Assembly: GCA_029937545.1 (NCBI GenBank)
Contig: JAPYPR010000011.1
Coordinates: forward strand, 1 to 35,102
Origin: Erythrobacter sp.
Lineage (GTDB): Bacteria; Pseudomonadota; Alphaproteobacteria; Sphingomonadales; Sphingomonadaceae
Direction of reading: 5' to 3'
Length of the DNA stretch: 35,102 nucleotides
Shown: piece after piece, positions 8,351 through 19,402 of the stretch
Layout of the letters: each line of letters starts with the position of its first letter
Position numbering within the stretch: position 1 is the first letter of the stretch
Position numbers and translations under genes: made by a program
Notes under the pieces: model-generated
What the model was told of the DNA's origin: nothing
The model's input: the letters and a program-made list of their open reading frames with translations, nothing else
The model's database searches: none

Positions 8351-9581
8351 GCAACCTCCCTCTACTTGCCATCACCCAGACCGCGCCTGCCTCAATCAGC
8401 ATGAACTGATCCGCAAATACCGTTGTGCGGATTGCGGCGCGGTGATGATGTGTGCCTGCGACGAGGTGCGCGGGCATCGCTTTCTGCCCCATCAACTAAG
8501 CGAGGGCTGCGAACTCGATACGCAGGAGCGGGTGCCGGTAACGCATGGCTTCCAAGAGGGAGTTTGTAGTGAATGCCGTGGATTGCCCGCCGATCCGGCA
8601 CCAGCAGCGGCGATCCACGGGCGCACCAGCAAGATCAGGCGGTACTATTGGCGCGAGCTGTTCTTTGCCAAAGAAGCTGCACTGCACGATTGGGACTCAG
8701 AGCATCCGGACGCGACTCACGATGAGCGGCGCTCTGCGCAGTCCGCAATAGAAAAAGCGGTGCTGCAGGATATCAAAGAGCTGCACGCGAGCGCACCCAA
8801 ATATGCTTTCACTGAAAAGTCACAGGCAGAAGTGATCGATCAATACTCGGTCGAAGTGGAACCTCTGCAGGCGACATATGCCAAGGTCGGACGGAAGGGC
8901 GCTCAGATCGTAGTTGGCGATGAGATAATCAGCGCCGAAGAATTCGCTTTGCGGCACTATTCCGGGCAGGGCTGGCAAGTCCTGCAGCTTGAAAGCGTTC
9001 CCTTCCACGCACTGTTCGGCGTGATGATGTGGATAGTCATCCAGGATCCAATCGACCCTAAGAACCGGATTGTAAGTTTCGGTGATCGTACTGCGTATGA
9101 AGAGCGGCGAACGAAGGAACCGATCTGGACACATTTGCCGAGCGACTTTGGGTCTGCAGGCTATGGAATCCGGCGCGCAACAGCGATCGAGAAACATTTC
9201 GACGAATTTCTGCACGACGACGATCTTGAGTGGTTATTCGACTATTGGCGGTTCCACAGCGAAAACCTGCGTCAGTATCTCTGGGCACATCGACCGGAGG
9301 ATGTCGAGCGAGCTCGCAAGTTGCTCGAGATTTTACCACCTCAAACAATCAAAGCCATTCTGCACTATCTCGTGCAAGACTACTGGGGCCGATATCTGGG
9401 ATGGCCGGACTTGCTACTGCACCGCGAAGGGGAGTTCCGGTTCGTCGAGGTTAAGTCGTCCTCGGACAGGCTGAGCGATGATCAGAAGCGATGGATCGCT
9501 GACAATCATGATGTTCTCAAGCTGCCCTTTTCCATAGCCAAGATTCACCGGATCGCCAGCCAGGCCTGGTTGCGATCGTAA
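8343..9581 (+). CDS. VRR-NUC (FAN1-like) nuclease with cysteine-rich N-terminus
   Basis: A 412-aa protein whose ATG lies inside the hipA stop region (8-nt overlap). The first 80 residues are rich in Cys and His (C9, C16, C28, C31, C37, C39, H45, H50, C56, C75, C78), suggesting one or more zinc-binding modules. Residues about 100-180 are charged and helical with no motif I know. From about residue 199, EEFALRHYSGQGWQ and the following FHALFGVMMW recall the start of the FAN1 nuclease module. The C-terminus has the VRR-NUC active-site set: GWPDLLL (353-359, D356), FVEVKSSSD (367-375, E369 and K371) and SDDQKRW with Q381. VRR-NUC enzymes cut branched or flapped DNA and some belong to phage or restriction systems. 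Coupling to hipBA suggests a shared function, perhaps as a second effector; this is inference. The Cys-rich part could bind DNA or RNA. Confidence 0.8.
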   Translation: MARQPPSTCHHPDRACLNQHELIRKYRCADCGAVMMCACDEVRGHRFLPHQLSEGCELDTQERVPVTHGFQEGVCSECRGLPADPAPAAAIHGRTSKIRRYYWRELFFAKEAALHDWDSEHPDATHDERRSAQSAIEKAVLQDIKELHASAPKYAFTEKSQAEVIDQYSVEVEPLQATYAKVGRKGAQIVVGDEIISAEEFALRHYSGQGWQVLQLESVPFHALFGVMMWIVIQDPIDPKNRIVSFGDRTAYEERRTKEPIWTHLPSDFGSAGYGIRRATAIEKHFDEFLHDDDLEWLFDYWRFHSENLRQYLWAHRPEDVERARKLLEILPPQTIKAILHYLVQDYWGRYLGWPDLLLHREGEFRFVEVKSSSDRLSDDQKRWIADNHDVLKLPFSIAKIHRIASQAWLRS

Positions 9582-9822
9582 GGCGCCCTTCAGCACTCAA
9601 CGTCGAGAGAATAGCACTTAGTAATTCAAATTTGCTTGGTGATTACCCGGTGATTGCCAGCAAAGTTTTTGAGGTTCGAAATTTCCGATATTAGATAATA
9701 TTTTCAGCGTTTTAATGTACTTAAGTATATAAAATATGGTACTTCCGCTTTCGCCGAAGGTAGCGCGGAACGACACCGGGTAGGCGGCGATTGATAGGGC
9801 AAACCCGATCGGAGCCGCTCCC
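9582..9822. other. AT-rich spacer at accessory/core boundary
   Basis: No gene is supported in this 241-bp stretch. Roughly 9600-9750 is strikingly AT-rich compared with the surrounding sequence (runs such as TTAGATAATATTTT and AGTATATAAAATATGG). It contains a perfect 10-bp palindrome TACTTAAGTA (9718-9727) and the direct repeat GGTGATT. A weak promoter for the downstream dehydrogenase is possible (TTGAGG at 9669, then TAGATA after 17 bp). It may be the edge of an integrated element, but no attachment-site duplication can be seen within the window. Confidence 0.5.
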
Positions 9823-11190
9823 ATGATTACGACCACCAATCCCGCAACCGGCGAGACCATCGCCGAATATGAAACGCTCGATGAAAACGGCATCGATGCG
9901 AAGCTCGAAGCCGCCAGCCGCACCTATCGCGACTGGCGCAAAAGCTCGCTCGACAAGCGAACCGCAGTCCTTTCGAAACTCGGCGATCTCTACCAGGCCA
10001 ACAAGGACGAGATGGCCAAACTCGCCGTAACCGAGATGGGCAAGCCGATCACGCAGGCACGCGCGGAGGTCGAGAAATGTGCGAGCCTGTTGCATTACTA
10101 TGCCGAGCATGGCCCGCCGATGCTGGAGTCGAAATTCTGGGATCTGTCGGACGGCGGACGCGCGGAAGGCCGCTGGCTGCCGCAGGGTCCCGTCCTCGCG
10201 GTGATGCCGTGGAACTTTCCCTATTGGCAGGTCATCCGCTTCCTCGCGCCGACGATCCTTGCCGGCAATACCGGTATGCTCAAACATGCGAGCATCGTGC
10301 AGGGCGTTGCTGCACGCATGGAGGAACTGGTGCTGGAAGCCGGCGGCCCCGAAGGGCTGTTCCAGAACCTGTGCGTATCCTCCGACCCGATCGGCTCTAT
10401 TATCGATGACGACCGCATTGTCGCCGCGACCCTGACCGGGAGCGAGGGCGCGGGAAGCGCCGTGGCCGAGCGGGCGGGCAGGAACCTGAAGAAGGTCGTG
10501 CTCGAATTGGGCGGCAGCGATCCGTTCATCGTCATGCCCTCGGCCGACATGGAAAAGGCGGTAGAGGACGCCGTGACCGCCCGCATCCAGAACAACGGCC
10601 AGTCCTGCATCTGCGGCAAGCGAACCATCGTCCACGCCGACATTTATGACGATTTCGCGGATCGCTTCATAACGGCGCTGAAAGAAGCGAAGCTCGGCGA
10701 TCCCATGGAGGAGGACACCGAACTCGGCCCGCTCTCGAGCGAAAGCCAGCGCGACACCGTGCTGGAGCAGGTCGACAAGGCGAAGCAAGAGGGCTGCACC
10801 CTGCTGTTCGGTGCGGAGAAGCTCGAACGGGCCGGGGCCTGGATGACTGCCGGACTGCTGACCGATGTGCCGCTCGCCAGCGAGACCGGGACCGACGAAA
10901 TCTTCGGTCCGGTCGGCCAGCTATACAAGGCGAAGGACATCGAAGAGGCGACGACTATCGCCAATGCCATTCCCTACGGCCTCGGCTCTGCGGTTTTCAC
11001 GAACGACGACAACGAGAAAGAGCATTTCGCCAATACTATCGAAGCAGGGATGACGACCTTCAACGCGGTCAACGGCTCGAAGATCGAAGCGCCGTTCGGC
11101 GGAATCAAGCGGTCGGGCCACGGGCGCGAATTGGCCGAGTTCGGCCTGCATGAGTTCATGAACCTCAAGACGCTGGTCCACCCGGCCTAG
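9823..11190 (+). CDS. NAD(P)-dependent succinate-semialdehyde dehydrogenase-type enzyme
   Basis: A 455-aa aldehyde dehydrogenase of normal length. It has the oxyanion asparagine in MPWNFPYW (N131), the cofactor-binding MLKHAS (K154) and LTGSEGAG, the general base in LELGGSD (E228) and the nucleophile in NNGQSCICGKR (C262). The MPWNFPYWQVIRFLAP segment and short N-terminus are typical of the Sad/YneI subgroup, which oxidises succinate semialdehyde to succinate, although related enzymes take other short aldehydes. The start has GGAG about 8 nt upstream. An SDR gene follows after 10 bp in the same direction, so the two are probably one transcript; that pairing hints at linked aldehyde/alcohol redox chemistry. 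Substrate is not certain. Confidence 0.87.
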   Translation: MITTTNPATGETIAEYETLDENGIDAKLEAASRTYRDWRKSSLDKRTAVLSKLGDLYQANKDEMAKLAVTEMGKPITQARAEVEKCASLLHYYAEHGPPMLESKFWDLSDGGRAEGRWLPQGPVLAVMPWNFPYWQVIRFLAPTILAGNTGMLKHASIVQGVAARMEELVLEAGGPEGLFQNLCVSSDPIGSIIDDDRIVAATLTGSEGAGSAVAERAGRNLKKVVLELGGSDPFIVMPSADMEKAVEDAVTARIQNNGQSCICGKRTIVHADIYDDFADRFITALKEAKLGDPMEEDTELGPLSSESQRDTVLEQVDKAKQEGCTLLFGAEKLERAGAWMTAGLLTDVPLASETGTDEIFGPVGQLYKAKDIEEATTIANAIPYGLGSAVFTNDDNEKEHFANTIEAGMTTFNAVNGSKIEAPFGGIKRSGHGRELAEFGLHEFMNLKTLVHPA

Positions 11191-11200
11191 GAGATACGAG

Positions 11201-11854
11201 ATGAGCAAGACCATCCTTATCGTCGGCGCATCGCGCGGCATCGGCCTCGGCCTCGCGAAGGAGTTCACCTCGGGCGGATGGACCGTTGTCGCGACCGAAC
11301 GATCCAAGAGCGACGAGCTCCACGGCCTCGACGGCGTCGACATTGCCGCGCTGGACGTAACCGATCCTTCCACCTTTGATACTGTCGACGGTTCCTTCGA
11401 CGCGGTAATCATCAATGCCGGCATCACCGGAGCGAAGCATCAGGACAGTGCGCAGGCGACCCGCGACGAAGTGGCGGACGTGATGATGACCAATGCCTTC
11501 GGCCCCGCACGTCTGGCGAAAGCGCTGCTGCCAAAGATCGCCGAGGACGGAACGCTGGCTTTCATGTCATCGCTGATGGGCTCGATCGACGACAGTTCGG
11601 GCGGCTATGAGTTGTACCGCACCAGCAAGTCCGCGCTCAACATGCTGGCAAAGGGCATTGCGGAGCAGGATGCGGGGCCGCGCAATATCGAAGTGCTCGC
11701 GCTGCATCCCGGCTGGGTCCAGACCGACATGGGCGGACCCGATGCGACGCTGACGGTGGACGAAAGCGTCAGCGGCCTAGCCGATGTGATCGAGGGCGCA
11801 GGCGGTGGCGGCTTCCGCTACGTCGATTACAGCGGGAAAGAACTGGCCTTCTAG
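11201..11854 (+). CDS. SDR family NAD(P)-dependent oxidoreductase
   Basis: A 217-aa short-chain dehydrogenase, near the lower end of the classical SDR size range. It shows the cofactor motif GASRGIG (9-15), NAG (72-74), the catalytic serine region FMSSLMG and the catalytic YxxxK (Y139, K143). The Rossmann fold is complete and the C-terminus is short, resembling CsgA/YciK-like SDRs of unknown substrate. AGGAGA precedes the ATG. It lies 10 bp after the aldehyde dehydrogenase gene. Its stop codon overlaps the stop of the convergent aminotransferase gene by 4 bp (11851-11854), leaving no room for a separate terminator between them. Confidence 0.87.
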   Translation: MSKTILIVGASRGIGLGLAKEFTSGGWTVVATERSKSDELHGLDGVDIAALDVTDPSTFDTVDGSFDAVIINAGITGAKHQDSAQATRDEVADVMMTNAFGPARLAKALLPKIAEDGTLAFMSSLMGSIDDSSGGYELYRTSKSALNMLAKGIAEQDAGPRNIEVLALHPGWVQTDMGGPDATLTVDESVSGLADVIEGAGGGGFRYVDYSGKELAF

Positions 11855-12991
11855 CCGAGACAATCCGCCAGCGTGGCGAGCAACGCCTCGTGGTCTTCCT
11901 GCGTATTATAGAGGTGCGGCGTCACCCGGAGCGAGGCCCCGCGTAGCGACACATGCACGTTGTTCTGCGCCAGCCGCTCGGTCAGACCCTCGGGCACGCC
12001 TTGCGGAAATTCGAGCGACAGGAAATGCGCTGCGCGGGTGCCGATCGGAGCGGAGGTAAGGCCGAGCTTGGCAGCGTCTTCGGCAATCGCACTCGTTTGC
12101 TCTGCCAGCGCCTCGGCGATCCGGTCCACGCCGAACTCCATAAGGAAATCGATTCCGGCGCGCGCACCGCGCAATAGCGGGGGATTGGACTTCTCGCCCA
12201 TGTCGAAGTGCCGAGCGCCGGGCTGGAAATCGCTCCGGTAGTCGACCAGCCGGGAGAAATCCTCCGATCCGCCACGATTGATCCAGTTGTGCTCGATCGG
12301 CTGCCCACCATGGTGCTTCGGATCTACGTAAAGCATGCCGATGCCATATGGTCCCATCAGCCATTTGTAGCAGGCGGCGACTGCGAAATCGGGTTGCACC
12401 GTCGCGAAATCGAGCGGCATCGCGCCAAGCGACTGGGTAAGGTCCAGCACCAGCGCCGCACCATGCTCGCGGCATTTTTCACCGACCGCGACCAGATCGA
12501 CCACGCGCCCGTCGGCCCAGTGGCAATTCGGCACGGCGACGATAGCCGTATCCGGTCCGATCGCGTCCAGCACCGCATCGCTCCAAGAGGATTCCGACGC
12601 GCGCTTCACGGCGATCACCTCGCCCCCGGTCCTGCTGGCGAGGTCCTGCCATGCATAGACGTTGGATGGGAACTGGTCGGCCAGCGTGACGATCTGCTGG
12701 CCCTTCGCCACTGGCAGGTTCGTTGCTGCGATGGCGAGGCCATAGCTGACCGAAGGGACGATCGCGACACTGTCCACCGGCACATCCGCCAGCGAAGCGG
12801 CTCCGGAACGCAAATCCTCGGCAACACTGAAGAAGTCTGCCGGACGAAAATTCCATGGCTGCTCTTTCAACCGCGCGGCCGCGACCATTGCCTCGCTCAC
12901 TTCGTGCGAGAGCGGCGCCATATAGGCGCAGTTGAGATAATGGACCGCGTCCGGGATGCTGAAGCGATGGCGCTGCGAAGCAATCACCGGA

Positions 12992-13005
<14 letters not shown>
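11851..13005 (-). CDS. Class V PLP-dependent aminotransferase-like protein
   Basis: A protein of about 384 aa with fold-type I PLP features: LDLTQSLG (D188, pyridine-nitrogen contact) and CYKWLMGPYG with the Schiff-base lysine K214. The overall pattern is that of class V aminotransferases (cysteine desulfurase, kynureninase-like and isopenicillin-epimerase-like groups); the substrate cannot be told. The first possible start is GTG 13005, which overlaps the end of maeB by 14 nt; a second GTG at 12987 would avoid the overlap. No ATG lies at the right place. It follows maeB on the same strand and may be co-transcribed with it. It is distinct from the true kynureninase further along, which has a different active-site context. 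Confidence 0.82.
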
Positions 13006-15253
<2,248 letters not shown>

Positions 15254-15367
15254 GCAGACCTCGTTGCCAGTTGCCCCGCCCCTAACCTGCTTGCCCGTCC
15301 AGCGGTAGGGGAAACCTGCCGACCCGCCGCTTCCCGAATCGGAAGCGCACAAGCTACGGCATGGGGC

Positions 15368-17992
15368 ATGTCCGGCCAGCCGACCCCGATGATGCAGCAA
15401 TATCTCGCGCTCAAGCGCGAGGCCGGCGATGCGCTGCTGTTCTATCGCATGGGCGATTTCTTCGAGCTGTTCTTCGAGGATGCGAAGGTGGCGGCAGGCA
15501 TTCTCGACATCGCGCTGACCAGCCGGGGCGAGCATGGTGGAGAGCCGGTGCCGATGTGCGGGGTGCCGGTGCATTCGGCGGAAGGCTATCTCGCGCGGCT
15601 GATCAAGGGCGGCTGCCGCGTCGCCATCGCCGAACAGACCGAAACACCCGACGAGGCCAAGGCCCGGGCCAAGCGCCAAGGCACGCCCACGTCCAAGGCG
15701 CTCGTCGCGCGCGACATCGTGCGCTTCGTGACGGCGGGTACGCTGACCGAGGAAGCGCTGCTCGAACCGCGGCGCGCGAACCTGCTGGTCGCGGTCGCTC
15801 CGGTGCGCGACGGCGTGGGACTGGCGAGTTGCGACATTTCGACCGGACGGATGGAGCTGGAGGAATGCGAAGCGAGTGCGCTTGATGCTGCCTTGGCGCG
15901 GCTGGGTGCGAGCGAAGTGGTGGCGCCGGAGAATTGGGAGGATGGCAGCGAAGACGTGATCGCCCGTCCCCAAGCGGATTTCCGCAGCGAGGACGGCGAA
16001 GCGCGGCTCAAGGACATCCACGGCGTCGCGACGCTCGACGGGCTCGGAGACTTCACGCGCCCGATGCTCGCTGCCGCTGCGGGCATGATCGCCTATCTCG
16101 ACCATGCCGGTCGCGGTGAGCTGCCCTTCCTGCTCCCGCCCGTAGCCCGCGGATCGGGCGCACATCTGGCGATGGATGCGGCAACCCGCGCGAGCCTCGA
16201 AATCCTCGAGGCGCAGGGTGGCGGCCGCGCCGGAAGCCTCATCGCCTGTATCGATCGCTGCGTCACCGGCGCAGGGGCGCGGCAGCTGGCGGAGGATCTT
16301 GCTGCGCCGCTGGCGGATCGCGAACAGATCGAAGCGCGGCATGCCGCCATCCATCATTTTCACATCGACCCGCTGCTGCGAGCCGATTTGCGCGCGCTGC
16401 TACGGCAGGCACCCGACATCGGCCGCGCCCTGGGGCGGTTGGTTGCAGGACGCGGCAGCCCGCGCGATCTCGGCCAGATCCGCGACGGCCTGTCCGAAGC
16501 GCGCCGCGTGCGCGGGATGCTGGAAGCAAGCGCGGACCTTCCTGCCCTCCTGCGCGATGCGCTAACGGCCTTGGGTGGCCATTCGGCGCTGATCGACCAT
16601 CTCGACCGCGCCCTAGTCCCCTCGCCGCCGACCGAGCGCCAGCAGGGCGGCTACATCGCCAGCGGCTACGACCACGCGCTCGACGCGCTGCGCGAAACCA
16701 GCGGCAATGCACGCAAGGCCATCGCCGCGCTGGAAGCCAGATATCGCGAGGAAACCGACACCGCCGCGCTCAAGATCAAGCACAACAAGGTGCTCGGCTA
16801 TTTCATCGAAGTGCCTGCCAAGCACGGCGATAAGCTGATGTCAGCGGACAGCGGCTTCACCCACCGCCAGACCATGGCGGGCGCGGTGCGATTCAATTCG
16901 ATCGGCCTGCATGAGGAAGCGACCCGCATCGCCGAGGCTGGCGCACATGCGCTGGCTGCCGAGGAAGGGCATTTCGAGGAGCTGGTTGGCGAGGTGGTGA
17001 ACGCGCGCGAGGCGATTGCCGCCACCGCCGCCGCACTTGCCCGCATCGATGTTTCAGCAGGGCTCGCGGAACGCGCGGTCGAGGGTGACTGGGCGCGTCC
17101 CGAAATGCTCGGCGCACCCTGCCTCGAAGTCGTCGGTGGACGTCATCCCGTGGTGGAGCAGGCGCTGGCGAAGACGGGCGAGCGCTTCGTCGCCAACGAT
17201 TGCTCGCTGGGCGAGGACGACCGGCTATGGCTGATCGGCGGCCCGAACATGGGCGGCAAATCGACCTTCCTGCGCCAGAACGCGCTGATCCTGCTGCTGG
17301 CGCAGGCGGGCAGCTATGTTCCGGCGAGTTCGGCGCGCGTCGGCTTGGCAGATCGCCTGTTCAGCCGCGTCGGCGCGAGCGACAATCTCGCGCGCGGCCG
17401 CTCCACCTTCATGGTGGAGATGGTCGAGACCGCCGCGATCCTGTCGCAAGCTACGGACCGCAGCTTCGTCATTCTCGACGAAGTCGGGCGTGGCACATCG
17501 ACCTATGACGGCATGGCGCTGGCATGGGCAGTAGTCGAGGCAGTCCACGAACAATTGCGCTGCCGGTGCCTCTTCGCGACGCACTATCACGAACTTAGCC
17601 GCTTGGCCGATACCTGCGATGCGCTCAGCTTGCACCACGTAAGAGCGCGCGAATGGAAGGGCGATCTGGTCCTGCTGCACGAACTCGCCAGCGGCGCTGC
17701 CGACCGCAGCTACGGCCTCGATGTCGCACGTTTGGCGGGTGTGCCCCAACCCGTGCTAAAGCGCGCCAAGGCTGTCCTCGCCAAACTGGAGAGAGGTCGT
17801 GCCGAGACGGGCGGGCTCGCGGCAGAGTTGGGCGAATTGCCGCTGTTCGCCGCAAGCTTGCAGGCTGAAGACGAGCCGGACGACGCGCTGCGCACCGCGC
17901 TGGAAGCGCTCGATATCGATACGCTCAGCCCGCGCGAGGCCCTGGACAAACTCTACGAACTGAAGGCTCTGGAAGGTTCAACCAAGCCTTAA
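15368..17992 (+). CDS. mutS: DNA mismatch repair protein MutS
   Basis: An 874-aa MutS of usual length. The mismatch-reading motif is FFE (F31, E33) in GDFFELFFEDA, equivalent to F36 and E38 in E. coli. The ATPase has Walker A GPNMGGKST starting at residue 625, the signature DNLARGRSTFMVEM, Walker B ILDEVGRGTSTYDG and the ATHYHEL box. The C-terminus ends with LSPREALDKLYELKAL, the usual helix-turn-helix tail. MutS finds mispairs and recruits MutL. I start at ATG 15368 (MSGQPTPMMQQY), since the longer open frame upstream has no family similarity; no strong ribosome binding site is evident. A perfect 7-bp inverted repeat lies at 15328-15347 in the leader. Confidence 0.95.
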   Translation: MSGQPTPMMQQYLALKREAGDALLFYRMGDFFELFFEDAKVAAGILDIALTSRGEHGGEPVPMCGVPVHSAEGYLARLIKGGCRVAIAEQTETPDEAKARAKRQGTPTSKALVARDIVRFVTAGTLTEEALLEPRRANLLVAVAPVRDGVGLASCDISTGRMELEECEASALDAALARLGASEVVAPENWEDGSEDVIARPQADFRSEDGEARLKDIHGVATLDGLGDFTRPMLAAAAGMIAYLDHAGRGELPFLLPPVARGSGAHLAMDAATRASLEILEAQGGGRAGSLIACIDRCVTGAGARQLAEDLAAPLADREQIEARHAAIHHFHIDPLLRADLRALLRQAPDIGRALGRLVAGRGSPRDLGQIRDGLSEARRVRGMLEASADLPALLRDALTALGGHSALIDHLDRALVPSPPTERQQGGYIASGYDHALDALRETSGNARKAIAALEARYREETDTAALKIKHNKVLGYFIEVPAKHGDKLMSADSGFTHRQTMAGAVRFNSIGLHEEATRIAEAGAHALAAEEGHFEELVGEVVNAREAIAATAAALARIDVSAGLAERAVEGDWARPEMLGAPCLEVVGGRHPVVEQALAKTGERFVANDCSLGEDDRLWLIGGPNMGGKSTFLRQNALILLLAQAGSYVPASSARVGLADRLFSRVGASDNLARGRSTFMVEMVETAAILSQATDRSFVILDEVGRGTSTYDGMALAWAVVEAVHEQLRCRCLFATHYHELSRLADTCDALSLHHVRAREWKGDLVLLHELASGAADRSYGLDVARLAGVPQPVLKRAKAVLAKLERGRAETGGLAAELGELPLFAASLQAEDEPDDALRTALEALDIDTLSPREALDKLYELKALEGSTKP

Positions 17993-18018
17993 CTTCCTGC
18001 GCTGTAATATTGCGCACC

Positions 18019-18414
18019 ATGGAAGACGGTCTTCTCACTACGCACGGCAAGAAGTTGCTGATGATCGGACTGTTCCTCTGGTTCGTCGCCGTGATGATCG
18101 GCGGCGAGGACGATCCGGGCCTGATTGCGCAGCAGGTGGACGCTTCGGGGAATGGGGTGGCCAGCGCCGCTCCATTCGAGCCTGCTCCACAGAGCGCCAT
18201 GAAAGTCACCCAGGCCCCGTCTCCGGCATCCCGGCCCAGCAGGCAAGACGATGCCGCGCTCGATGCATGGTATGCGGCCTCGGATGCGGGGAGCGACTGG
18301 GGACCTGCACCGGAACCGCAAGCGCCGCAACCTGTGGAGCCGCGCCCCGTCGATGAAAGCCACCTGATCAACGACACACAGCCTCCGGTCACCGCCGCTC
18401 CCGAAGTCCGTTAG
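18019..18414 (+). CDS. Small single-pass membrane protein, unknown function
   Basis: A 131-aa protein beginning 26 bp after mutS. After a short N-terminus (MEDGLLTTHGKK) comes one hydrophobic segment, LLMIGLFLWFVAVMIGG (about residues 13-29), consistent with a membrane anchor. The remainder is Pro/Ala/Glu-rich and probably disordered (PAPEPQAPQPVEPRP). I do not recognise a family. The start at ATG 18019 is preferred over a TTG three codons earlier. Codon use looks normal for the genome. A competing minus-strand frame covers the same DNA but lacks any family resemblance. Confidence 0.55.
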   Translation: MEDGLLTTHGKKLLMIGLFLWFVAVMIGGEDDPGLIAQQVDASGNGVASAAPFEPAPQSAMKVTQAPSPASRPSRQDDAALDAWYAASDAGSDWGPAPEPQAPQPVEPRPVDESHLINDTQPPVTAAPEVR

Positions 18415-18449
18415 CGGAACCTTGCTCGGCGTTCCCCGCTTATATCGAG

Positions 18450-18851
18450 ATGGCGCAGGACGATCCCCCCGAAAAACCCGACAAGAGCACCGAGTGGGCG
18501 GAATTCCGCACGGACCTTGCCGAAGATCGCAACATCATGGCGATGGAGCGCACTTTTGCCGGCTGGATGCGAACGGCTTTTGCTGCAATTGGTATCGGCC
18601 TCGGCTTCAGGGCCCTGTTCGGCGCGTGGGACCCGTCATGGGTACCCAAGCTCATCGCAACGGTGTTCATTCTCGGTGGTGGGTGGCTCGCGGTAAAAGC
18701 AGAAAGGCGGGCATGCAAAACGCTGGCCCGCCTCGATACCCATAAATTTGAAGCCATCTCGACCCCGAACTTCCGTGCCATGGCCTATGCCGTGGCAGCT
18801 GGCTCGGTCGTCCTGAGCATCGGCCTCTGGGTGATGACCGACAACGGTTAG
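18450..18851 (+). CDS. DUF202 (YidH-like) membrane protein
   Basis: A 133-aa protein with the DUF202 pattern: a soluble N-terminus, then DRNIMAMERTFAGWMRTA with the conserved R-T-xx-xW-R-T core, followed by three hydrophobic segments (FAAIGIGLGFRALFG, LIATVFILGGGWLAV and the C-terminal AVAAGSVVLSIGLWVM). Function of the family is unknown; members are inner-membrane proteins, sometimes fused or linked to SPX or stress proteins. Its stop overlaps the stop of the convergent gene at 18848. The preceding small membrane protein gene ends 35 bp upstream on the same strand. Confidence 0.82.
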   Translation: MAQDDPPEKPDKSTEWAEFRTDLAEDRNIMAMERTFAGWMRTAFAAIGIGLGFRALFGAWDPSWVPKLIATVFILGGGWLAVKAERRACKTLARLDTHKFEAISTPNFRAMAYAVAAGSVVLSIGLWVMTDNG

Positions 18852-19210
18852 GTTCCGTCGCCCCGCAGACCGTCAGGCTTCTTGTCCTTGCCGTATTTGT
18901 CGACATTGTCGTCATGGTTCGGCTCGCCCTTGTAGGCATCCATGTCGATCCGGCCCGAGCTTTCCATGTCGCGCATGTGATCGATCGTGTCCTGCGTCGA
19001 ATCGCCCATCAGACCGGACTTGTTGTCACCCTTGACGCTTTCGGTCGGCGAGGTGGTTTCGGTAGTGGTCGACTGCGCTTCCTCGGCGACTTCCTGCGCC
19101 TGGTTGCGGTGATCGTCCTGCTCGTCATTGTGCATTTCGGGCGCGAGATTGGCCATGCGCGCCTCCTTGCTTTCGCCGACGGGGGTGTTGGTTTTTTTGG
19201 TGTCGCTCAT
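18848..19210 (-). CDS. Small hydrophilic, probably disordered protein
   Basis: A 120-aa, strongly hydrophilic protein rich in Asp, Glu, Lys, Ser and Thr with no cysteine, hydrophobic core or recognised domain. The ATG at 19210 (MSDTKKTNTP) is preceded by AAGGAGA, which makes the gene convincing. Segments such as QSTTTETTSPTES and DNVDKYGKDKKPDG suggest a flexible protein; such proteins are often stress- or desiccation-linked, but nothing here proves that. The upstream 350 bp hold the hairpin repeats, so its promoter must lie in or beside them. Confidence 0.72.
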   Translation of the reverse strand: MSDTKKTNTPVGESKEARMANLAPEMHNDEQDDHRNQAQEVAEEAQSTTTETTSPTESVKGDNKSGLMGDSTQDTIDHMRDMESSGRIDMDAYKGEPNHDDNVDKYGKDKKPDGLRGDGT

Positions 19211-19270
19211 CGCGGGTGATCTCCTTTGGAGGGTCAACGGCGCGGCGGGTGCGGGGGTTCCGCTCTAATT

Positions 19271-19335
19271 GGGTGCGCGTAGCATATCCATGCTTCCCTT
19301 CGGCACAAGCCCTCACCCCACCCGGAGTCTTGGTA
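19271..19335 (+). repeat. Hairpin repeat, copy A
   Basis: Unit of about 65 nt: GGGTGCG (19271-19277), then a hairpin with 5-bp stem AGCAT/ATGCT around the loop ATCC (19281-19294), then TCCCTT and a C-rich tail ending CCACCCGGAGTCTTGG. It is the most diverged of the four copies. Confidence 0.7.
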
Positions 19336-19402
19336 GGGTGCGGTAAGCGCATCCGCGCTTCCCTTGCTGTTCCATCCTGCTCCCCCTCCCGGAGTCTTGG
19401 GC
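19336..19402 (+). repeat. Hairpin repeat, copy B
   Basis: Unit of 67 nt: GGGTGCG (19336-19342), hairpin stem AAGCGC/GCGCTT around ATCC (19345-19360), TCCCTT, GCTGTTCC and a C-rich tail leading into CGGAGTCTTGG. Same layout as copy A and directly adjacent to it. Confidence 0.75.

Noticed and set aside
15328..15347. 7-bp inverted repeat CGCTTCC/GGAAGCG in the mutS leader as an operator
   Set aside because: It is short and isolated, with no second copy and no known regulator; chance occurrence is plausible.
15254..16363. Long in-frame N-terminal extension of maeB (about 370 codons)
   Set aside because: It is antisense to mutS, low in family similarity, and the natural malic enzyme start is at 15253.
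17925..18392. 155-codon minus-strand frame after mutS
   Set aside because: The plus-strand frame has a clear membrane segment and sits in a natural position; the minus frame overlaps the mutS end and lacks motifs.
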